Of a DNA stretch of 64,000 nucleotides, positions 55,331 through 64,000 are shown in pieces. Below the pieces are notes generated by a model. That model had not been told where the DNA came from. It saw nothing but the letters and a program-made list of their open reading frames with translations, and ran no database searches. Position 1 is the stretch's first letter. Every line of letters begins with the position of its first letter. Source of the DNA: Leptodontidium sp. MPI-SDFR-AT-0119 (taxonomy: Eukaryota > Ascomycota > Leotiomycetes > Helotiales > Leptodontidiaceae); NCBI GenBank assembly GCA_020726505.1, contig JAHLEZ010000019.1, forward strand, positions 310,001 through 374,000, in the 5' to 3' direction. A program made the translations under genes and the position numbers.

Positions 55331-58300
55331 TTAGAAGAATGAACACCAACCAATATACATACTCGCGAGATAGGTCTGGTTAGTTGCCTGCTTTATCAAC
55401 TCATCCACCTGTCCTTCCACTCCTAACGGTACACTCTCACCAGCCAGTAATCCGCGAACCTTTCTCTGGATAGTATCCAGTACATTCTGCGCAGTCTGCG
55501 GTGCAGCAGACCCTTCTTTCTTTTTCTTCTTTGGATCTCTTGCCAGCAGATCAAGTGTTGGGTCATACACGAAAGCTTCGAGAATAGTCATCAACGTTTC
55601 CTCATGTTGTCGCAAGAGTTTGAGTGTGAGCTCCGAAGATTTTCGGAATGGCCCCTCGTAGCCGTACATTCCCATGGCATCAATCATATTATGGGTCAGG
55701 CGGAACGGCACACGTTCGGGCTTGACGAATGTCAGACCTTTATCAAAAAGGCAATTGAAATCGACGTGGAAGATCCCGCCATTTCCTTCTTCGAAAAGAA
55801 TGTTCTCGCCATGCCGGTCTCCAAGTCCAAGAATTGTACCAACCATCGACATGACAGCGCAAGAACGAGTATATCGAAGTCGAGCAGCGAACCATGTAGA
55901 TGGTTCTGGAAATTGTGCCACGAACCAGCGATGGAACATGGGAGGGAAGTTCCCTAGGATTTTCTCCGTGAAGAATGGTAGCTTGTCTGGAGATTTGGCT
56001 GCTTCTTCACAGTAGAGCGCAATTTCGTTGTAATTTGGTACAACCCCAATAGTTTTGTAGAGGCCAAGGAGGATATCTCTGAGGGTCTTCAGTCCGTCGA
56101 CCCACTCGATGATTCCACACTCTTCATTGAGAGGAGTAACAGCATATGTCTTGATGTAGAGCTGCCGCCTACTTGATTCTGCATCGCGCTTTAACGATCT
56201 GTTGATCATGCTGTTGAACTCCATCAACCGTTGATCTTTTCGAAGATCATCTTTTGGCTTGCACATCAGACCGTAACTCCTTCCATCTGATCCACGGGCA
56301 GTTAACTTTCGGGGCTTCTGAAGTGAACTCAGGATCATGACTTCGTCAAGGAAAGATGATATTGTTACAATGTCGCGGGAGAAAGCCTTGTGGGATCGCA
56401 AGTTGTCGGTGAGGGTTGGGAGAGTCGCGGTCAAGACACTTTCAACTGGCACGGCCAGCAAGCTGGGCATACAGACTTTCGGATTGAAATTCAGATCCTT
56501 GGTCAAGCTTGCCCATACTGTCCGATTGCCTTGAAACTCCCCGGCGGTACAAGCCCATAGCAGCTGTTCGGTGATCCGTTCACCATTTTTGATCAAGGCA
56601 CTGAAATCAACAAGTCCAGCTTCCTTCTTTACCTTTCGCAGATTCTGCAGAATGGTTGCGCCACGAGCCCTGCGATCCGACTGGTTTGAAGTGCATACTG
56701 CAAGTAGACCCCATAAAGCTTGCTGTGGGTATGTTGCCACAACAGTGAAAATCATGTTCTGGAGATACTTGTAGACCTCAATATTTGAATGAGCTATGCG
56801 AGCAACAATTTGTGGAAGCGCAGTGTAAAACATGTAGGCTGGCAATTTCTTCGTGTACTTGCTGAACCGCTGGTGTATGTGGTCAAGATGTGTCTTACGG
56901 AGACCGGTGATTCTGTTGACGAATTCCTTGCTGCTGCCATATTTTGCATCGATAGGCTGCTGTACTTGCGTACCTAAATCCAGCCACAGCGTCAAGATTC
57001 GAGGTAAAGTCTGATAGATGTATTTCGTTCCATAGGATAAAGCGCGGAAGTAGTTTTCGATCACAAGCTTGGCCGTTTCTCCGGTCAGGAGAGTTTCATT
57101 CTGACGTTCAGGAGGCAGAGCTTTTTCGGACTCCAAGAGCTTATTGTAGTGTCGACCGAGATAGTAATGACCTTTCTCCCAGGCCACATGAGTCTTAGCT
57201 GCCAGTTGATACTGGGTTCGCAAAGCTGAGGAATGCGTCTGTCCGGCGCTGTCGAGCCATTTTGCATACAATAAATGTGCTCTTGCTGTTAAGAGATTCT
57301 GCTGATCTGGTTTGTCCCCACCAGTGAAGCTCGTGGCCTGAAATGTTTTGTTGTGGGATATAAACGCATTGTTTTCGATAGCTCCTTGCAAACTTTGGAT
57401 TGCCTTCCGATGATGGCCTTCCTTCCACAAAAGTCGAGCGTGCTCAATAGTGGCTGATTCATCGCCAAGCTGCGATGCATGCAAGACAGCGTTGAAGGAT
57501 TGATGAATTGCATTCCCTTTCCGAGCAAGTCGTGCACTAGTCAGCCATGCCGACGCGATATCACGCTCCCCAAAGTCTAATCTGGATGGTATTAGCTCGT
57601 AAAGGATCAATTTGGAGGGAAGTAAACATACCTGGACAACTGCATAGCAGCTCGCCTGATTCCAAGCAAATACTGTTTGTCGTTGAGAAACGCCCCAATA
57701 ACTTCCAATCTCCGATTGAGAGATTCGAGGATGCCAGGAAGATTATCACTTGCAGCTTGACCAGTCCCTGCAATCATCTCTAATTCGGTGAGTACATGAA
57801 GCTTGAGCATCGTGTCATGACAAGCGCCGAGAGATGAAGTTGTGGCGTTCGAAAGGGAGCGTGCAATACGATCCCGAAGCGATTTGACGTTGGACGTGAA
57901 TAAGTCTTCATTTCCCTTCTGCAGAGCAAGAAGTGCGCGGCCGATATTGACATTGAAATCTTCGCCGATGCCCGGTGGTGCTAGAGATGTGTACTTTGCA
58001 AGCGTGGCCCATCTCCCAGTTGCCCATGAGGCCTCAGCTGCAAACGGAAGCAGTTTGGAAACAGTCTGTGCAGCAGTATGCATACCCTCGACGTAGTTCA
58101 GCAGGACATCTTCACAGTATGTCAGTAAATATCTAAGTAGAATGAACAATGGAGCTTACCGTGCTGTCCAGATTCTTTCAGACATGTCAGAAGATTCAGC
58201 TGTACTTCAACGTCCTCTGGCCTCTCTGCTAGTTGGATTTCATACCAACTCTGGGCCGCTGTCCACCGGCCAGCCTTTCGGTGCCCAAGAATTTGTTGGT

Positions 58301-61300
58301 CGATATCCAAGACATGAAGGTGAGCAGAGATACCTTCAATGCCATCTGGCTCGTCTATTTGGGTGTATATGTCTTGGAGCCGCTGTAGTTGTGCAGTGCT
58401 GGCGGTCGTACTAGCCGAAGCCCCTTGGTCCTTCTCTCTCTGATCTCTAATATGCTGCTCCCAGTAGAACAATGCTCGGGGATACGACTTACACTCTATA
58501 GCTCGACGAGATATGAGCTCAGGCGGAATGGTTTCCACAACAGATTTGACGAGCATTATATCGCGTTCAGCGTCGACTGAAACCTGGCCCCTAGTTGATG
58601 CTGCCTTGATCTGTTTTTCCTGCATCCACCGAGCAAAGTAATCCAGAATACGGAAGACGGCCTGCACAAATTAGATGACAAGCCAAGGGAAAGGATATTC
58701 ACACACACCTCAATACATAGTTTCAAGTCCTGTCGCCGACCTTCGGGTTCTGCAGGTGCTTCGTAATTGAGAATAGAGAGTAATTCGTTACCAATCTCTT
58801 CTCTGTGCGAGTCCCTGCCATCGACAACAACATGGAGAACGAGGTAAGGAAGTATGAAGCTAGCGACCGATACATCCTTGATTCTGATGGCTCGACATAG
58901 TGGCGGAAATATGAGGTTGGTAGAAAATTGGAAAGGCTTCTGTAAAAGGTCCAGGGTGAAGCTCCTGAGCCAAGCATTATACAGTTTGGGTGGCATTCTG
59001 TCCGGTCGAAATATCGGATAATCCAACTTTGGCATCTCCATGTCCGCCAGCCCATACATTGAGCTCAGGAATGGGGTCAGGACATCTTGTACTCCCGGAG
59101 AAAGTGTCATCCATTTCAAGTAAAGGTTGTCGGCGCTATTCTTCTCCCCTTTCCTCAAAATATCCCCAATCACAGTCCTGAAGTTGCACTTGTCGAGAAG
59201 TTCTTGCATCACATATGAGAAGAAGCCTTGAAGTGAGGTATCTTCGGCGGATAGAAATGCCGGGACGATGACTTCCTCCATGATGTAAAGGACGAAGTCT
59301 GTGGTTTCCCCATGGTCGTGGAAATTGCTCACCACGACCATCTCACGGCGATCTCGTACTGACTCCACCCTATTGGAGTCTATACAGCCGATGAGGCCAA
59401 TACATTCTGCCGACAACAAAGCAATGTCGTTGTGCAATTCATTGTACTTCACGCAGGTATCGAGGACGGACCGTACAAGTTGGCCAACAACAATATCTGG
59501 CTGCTCGCTGACGGCCGACGCTTGAAGGAATGACTGATGATCTTGAAGATAAGCTTTCAGTTCGACGAGTGCTTGTGTAACAACTCCCGGATTTTCGTGC
59601 CCAAGTCTGCGGCGGAAGATCTGAAAAGCATTTCCAATGTCGGTTGGCACTCTCAGCTTGTTGATTTGTCTCTCAACATCGGCCAATTTGGGAAATGCAG
59701 CTAACGAGGGGAGGTTGACGATCATGTTTCGTATGAGACGGGTCCTGAACTTGAGGAGATATAGAAGAGCCGATTCGGCTCGGTCTTGGGTTGTCTCGTC
59801 GAAGCTTGCCCAATGCTGGATCACAATTGAAAATGTGCTTTCGAGCATTGCCTCGACATCTTCGTCCCCCAGGTTCCGCAGTATTGTTTCCCAAGCGGAA
59901 AACGCAGCAGACTGGAGCTCAATTTGAGAAAATGCCGTTTGTAGACAAGCACAGAGCTAGAAAGGTTAACAGGTATACATGTCTTGAGTTTTGAAGGCGC
60001 ACCTGAGGACGAGCAGCTCTTGCGTCTGTCTTTGCGAGTTTCACAAGCTCTTCCATAGCCTTGATAGACCTTTCTCTTTCCGTTATCATATGCTCGTCTC
60101 GAGTACCGTTTACAGCTTCGACGATACGAGTTACCAGCCCCAGAATGTGCTGGTTGAGAAATGCGCTCATGGAATTTGGCCTCTTGGGGTTGTTGATCTC
60201 GCCACCTCGGGTCGCTAGAAATTTGATAGCAACTCGGATCTGGTGTTTGTCAGTCGGGTCATTTGCTTACAATGCGCATGTAACATACCCTGGGTTTTCT
60301 ACTCTCACTGGCTTCACCAGCAGCTTTGAGAAGATATAGGGCCTGATACATTGGTTCTATCCTCAATAGATCGGACAACACATTATCTTTAAAGGTGCTA
60401 GAGACTCGTCTAAAAAGCCCCATGACAAAGGAATCAAGATTTGGAACATCTTGAACCAGGAGTAGTGCCAGGATTGGCGCAAGATTAGATGGGTCAAGAC
60501 AGATGGCCCAATTGTCAGGGTCTTGTCGAGCTTCGCTGATTCTATTTATGACCTCGACCTTGCCATTCAAGACCAGAAATGGGAGAGTGTATGACTGAGT
60601 GAGAAGCAAAAAGTCCGTAACTGATATTCCAAGAAGATCGGCCATCAGTTGGGTGGTCTGCGGTTTGACGAGGAGGTCTTTGACAGCCACGGTCGCAATA
60701 CTACTCCAGAAAGCGCTAAACAATCTTTCAACTGTAAGCCCAGATTGATTTGCGAGTCTTAGGATCTATATTAAGTAAGCTTAGCAATCTTCGTAGGGGT
60801 GTGATGCTAACTTCACCAAAAGCGGTTCCTGACACGATTTGATTACTATGTCCCAAGCACTCCACTAGAGCAAGAAGAGCAGCATTCAGATCGTCATTTT
60901 TTACAACCCTGCTTGAATTAGTACGTGTAAAGAAGGATGGGTTGAAATAACCAACCCAGCAATCTGACCCCAGGCAAGAACGGTGGTTTCTTGCAGCAAG
61001 AGGCTGCTACCTTGCTCTGCGAAAGTCCGCATAACGCCTATCACGTTGTGTCGATTTTTCCATGTCAAAGAATCCGGGGTGTAGACTCCGTGTAGAAAAC
61101 TAGGGATTGTACGGCTAAAGAGACCGCGTTAGGCACGTGGGGTTGATTTGGGAAATATTCCTTACCCTGCTGCTAACCTGAGCTCTCGGATTGAGCTTTT
61201 CAAAGACTTCAAGCACCATTGGCCAAGAGGCGATACCTCGAGATCGAGAAATTCGGGATCCGTGAAATGAGTCGCGAACCTTTTCAATGCAAACATAGCC

Positions 61301-63386
61301 AAGACTCGAGGGCGTCGAGATTCAGCAAAGGCCCGGGACAGCATAAGTTTAGTGAAGGTTTGGATTGATCCTTTCGCGATTGCCGAGCAGGCAGCTTTAT
61401 CATGAGGGATATCGACCACATCTTGAAGCTTTACTCCGTCACAGATAGAACATCTTGAGTCCACGATCTTCCCTTTCTCACGGGCCAGGGACAACTTTCC
61501 AGACAAAGCACATGGAATACGGCCGAGGTATTCGACAGCTTTGCACTGATCCGGAACCTTGAGGGCTGTGAAGCAGGTCCTATTTTTGTGTTAGTCGGAA
61601 TAGGCCATTTGATTTGAATGGGTGGAATACTCTGCAAGTTGGTGGAGGCCAGCTAAGTCAGTCGCTCTTTGTGCACCGAGAAGTTCATACAAATCCGCAG
61701 TTATCTCTTCGAAAAGATTTACATCATCGTTAATTTTGCGGCGTTTGGTTGGTGGGCCTTCCTCAATGTGAGGCAGGGCATCTGCTCTCAAAGTTGTGTT
61801 TTTTGACTTGACTTGATCAAGCCCGAGGCGTTGAAATTCGGCAAGCAGAGCTGGGTGCTCAAACTCTGGACAACTGACCATGCCATCTTTCTGAGGTGAG
61901 GCGTTGTCACCGCAGGCCTGACGAAGAGCTACGCATGCCAACTAGAGAAAACTTAGCGGTGTCAACACCTGAAAAACAGCTTCTACTTGCCTTGAAGTCT
62001 TTTCCTAGGTTCGAGCTTGCCGCTTCACCCGATGGGATTGCAGGAACCAGGTTTAGAGACACAACCTGTCTCATTGATCCATACTCTTTGCACATGGCTG
62101 TGATGTTGAGTAAGGCACTACAAACGACCTGTTGAGATTCCTCGGACAATTGACTTGGATCCTCGAGTATCGCTGCGCAGATGATAGAGAGTACTGCGTA
62201 GCCCTTGCGTAAAAGAAACGACCAAACAAATGGACGTAATGAAGACAGTAAAGAGTTGATCGAGCCAAGAAATAGACCCTCTGTTCTCATACAGGATTCA
62301 TGTAGAGCAAGATTCGCTGCCCATCTCTTACGAATCTCGTGTAACAGGAGAAAGGAATCCAGCAACCATGTCAGATGACTTTGAAATGTCGTTGCTGCAT
62401 CAAATGACATAGCGGTTTCTTCGGATGCACGCGCTAATATGCACAGAATGTGACTTGCGTGTGCTAGACCCTCAGCAGGAGTACGCATGGAATACGATGA
62501 CCTGAGAAGAGTATTGCGCGAGGTTTCGGAGGACCCTGATCCATCTTTATCAGGGCGTACAAGGATCTCCACATGTTGTTTATGCGACATTATACCCGGA
62601 CCCTGGATATGTCCGATCGTAGCTAAACATGGAGTGAGTAGAGCTCCGAACAGGTATCAGCTGGGGCATACTTTTAACGCATCCTTTCAAGTAGTCCAAT
62701 AGAATAGACTCCCAACACCAAAAATTCGGGTACTGAGGAATGATTTGGAAAAATAGATCAAAAAGAGCTTTGATATTTTCCATCAATTTCTCGCAGCCTT
62801 TACGCCCAAGAAGTACCAGCACTCGGGGAATTAGCCAGCTGCAAAGAGGTTCTGTACCCCTCCCCTCAAGAATTTGGTCAGGCGGTGGGGTGTAGGCCAA
62901 AAGTTGCGGACACTCTTTGATCGTGCTCACATAGATTTCTAATGCCTCATTTCCCTGCTGGGCAAATTCCTGCACATCCATAAAAGGGTCATCGCTGGCG
63001 AGTTTCTCCAAAAGAGCACGTGTGAAAGTGTATATGAGCTTGTGCTTGCGCACCAGCTTGATATCCATGTCCTCGATGAAGGCGGGATTTTCTTGCATCA
63101 GCATTGCAAGTTCCTGCTCGTCAGCAGAGAGTTCATTTATAATTATCTGTAGCGCATCGGGAGGCTTCTCTGTCGCTGGGTTGTTCCCCTTTGTCGAGAG
63201 GTCGCTGATGAGCTGCGCTGCCATTGTTGAGGGAGGAGGAAGAGAGGTCCCCATCTCTCCGTTGGTGTGACCATTTGGTCGACGACTGGAGGCGGTATTG
63301 CGTGCTGTGGGGGCCATCATGAGAAAGTCATTGTTGATGAGTTGGAGATGTAAAGAAGACATCTCGGAGGTGGAACGCGTTGACAA
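55331..63386 (-). CDS. uvsB: ATR/Mec1-type DNA-damage checkpoint kinase (PIKK; UvsB/MUS-9 orthologue)
   Basis: Twelve exons, phases all consistent: 63,386-62,672; 62,622-61,991; 61,941-61,631; 61,579-61,166; 61,114-60,956; 60,908-60,812; 60,765-60,289; 60,239-60,003; 59,956-58,709; 58,661-58,160; 58,109-57,632; 57,581-55,331; 2506 residues. HEAT-like helices fill the N-terminal half, with a UME domain at about 1100-1230 (VASFILPYLVLHVVVDGRDS) and a FAT domain at about 1500-2000. The PI3K-like kinase has GDRHGEN at 2344-2350 and the Mg-binding Asp2364 (HVDFN). A C-terminal FATC ends in MYIGWCSFF. ATR phosphorylates checkpoint targets when recruited by its ATRIP partner to RPA-coated single-stranded DNA, and is nuclear. 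Length fits fungal ATR (about 2370-2460). The start could instead be Met9, Met23 or Met24. Intron 2 uses a GC donor. Confidence 0.94.
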
Positions 63387-63720
63387 AACGCGAGCGCACG
63401 TGATTTAGCGCGGCTCGGGGGCAACTTCGGCTTCAGGACTCTAACATCGAGGGAGCTCTACTTCGTAGGTCTCTGTCGACGTGAGCACTGGGTTGTCCAA
63501 TTGCCAACAGTCTAACCAATTCTTCAGGAGCATTCAGCGAGGAGGGCTCTACCGGAAATCACTGACGATTCGGTCTATATAGAAGACTGGAAATCTCTCA
63601 GCTGTTGCGCTAGCTGCACCTCCAGTTATCGAACTACGTTAATTTCAAGACCTACTTCAACATCGCACATCAAGATCCGTAACCTCAAAAGACACATCCA
63701 TTGCATACCTTCCGACCAGC
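63387..63720. promoter_or_regulatory. Compact bidirectional promoter between ATR kinase and COX16
   Basis: 334 bp separate two divergent starts. It contains a GCACGTGA word at about 63,394-63,401 next to the kinase start and a TATATAG at about 63,577-63,583 towards COX16. Confidence 0.6.
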
Positions 63721-64000
63721 ATGGGGGTCTTCCAGAATAAGAAATTTCGTTCCACCGCGGATGCCAACACAGTAGCAGCCCGTTACAGATCTGGCCTTGC
63801 ACGACATCCTTTCCTCCTCTTCGGCCTCCCCTTCATTGCAACGATGGTCGCAGGCTCCTTCTTCCTGACTCCTGCCACGGCCATTCGATACGAGAAACAT
63901 GACCGCAGAGTCAGGAGACTGAGTAAGGAGGAAGAATTGGGCATTGGAAAGGGAGGGCGGAAAGTTGATATGAAAGAGGAATATTATGTGAGTTTTCACG
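63721..64000 (+). CDS. COX16: Cytochrome c oxidase assembly protein Cox16, first exon (partial)
   Basis: The ATG at 63,721 opens 89 codons to 63,987, where a GTGAGT donor interrupts the gene; the remaining exons lie outside the window. Residues 1-30 hold the conserved matrix-side lead (MGVFQNKKFRSTADAN, ARYRSGLARHP). Residues 31-49 form the single membrane span (FLLFGLPFIATMVAGSFFL), followed by TPATAIRYEKHDRRVR and KVDMKEEYY, both strongly typical of fungal Cox16. Cox16 is an inner mitochondrial membrane factor needed for complex IV assembly (Cox1/Cox2 maturation). About 40 C-terminal residues are missing by family length. Confidence 0.93.
   Translation, partial: MGVFQNKKFRSTADANTVAARYRSGLARHPFLLFGLPFIATMVAGSFFLTPATAIRYEKHDRRVRRLSKEEELGIGKGGRKVDMKEEYYVSFH

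Noticed and set aside
1..64000. tRNA, rRNA, transposase, reverse transcriptase, secondary-metabolite core genes
   Set aside because: Scanned by eye for A/B-box-like and TTCGANTC patterns, DDE or RT motifs and PKS/NRPS motifs; none found that I could support.

Overview
The window is nuclear DNA of a filamentous ascomycete (Pezizomycotina). Helotiales-type Leotiomycetes is my best guess from the protein flavour, but that is an impression, not a measurement. Supporting signs are short introns of about 50-70 nt with GTRNGT donors and YAG acceptors, long monocistronic genes on both strands, and fungal families: cerevisin-type protease, BEACH protein, HsbA cell-surface proteins, BTB protein, ATR kinase and Cox16. 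I saw no bacterial-style operons, rRNA, tRNA or intact transposon.

Layout. 1-5 kb: the 5' end of an opine-dehydrogenase-like gene (-) and a long disordered protein (-). 5.3-7.2 kb: a vacuolar subtilisin-like protease, PepC/Prb1 type (-), divergent across 2.3 kb from a 2652-residue BEACH-WD40 protein (9.4-17.6 kb, +). 18.8-20.1 kb: an intronless M20 amidohydrolase (+). 21.1-25.9 kb: accessory DNA holding the wreck of one very large orphan gene and a second smaller wreck. 26.0-29.6 kb: two divergent HsbA-type surface protein genes, one GPI-anchored with tandem repeats and one small and secreted. 31.8-34.8 kb: a BTB protein with a prion-like, repeat-bearing tail. 34.8-43.8 kb: mostly gene-poor, with one small Cys-rich gene near 37 kb. 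43.8-44.2 kb: a mini-cupin. 45.5-48.3 kb: a C2H2 zinc-finger factor (-). 49.8-51.0 kb: an acidic protein of unknown function (+). 51.1-52.1 kb: the Nudix ADP-ribose pyrophosphatase YSA1 (-). 52.8-54.8 kb: two small proteins (-). 55.3-63.4 kb: the 12-exon ATR/Mec1 checkpoint kinase (-), divergent across 334 bp from the first exon of COX16 (+).

The genes do not form one pathway. The window mixes conserved housekeeping loci (trafficking, vacuolar proteolysis, DNA-damage signalling, respiratory assembly, nucleotide sanitation) with two accessory islands: the decayed-orphan/HsbA block (about 21-30 kb) and the gene-poor block (about 35-44 kb). The most unusual content is the large broken gene at 21.1-24.9 kb. 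It can be read across five premature stops and about three frameshifts, and every stop is one transition away from a Gln or Trp codon. Exon structures were worked out by hand from frame continuity, splice signals and family similarity recalled from memory; no search was run.
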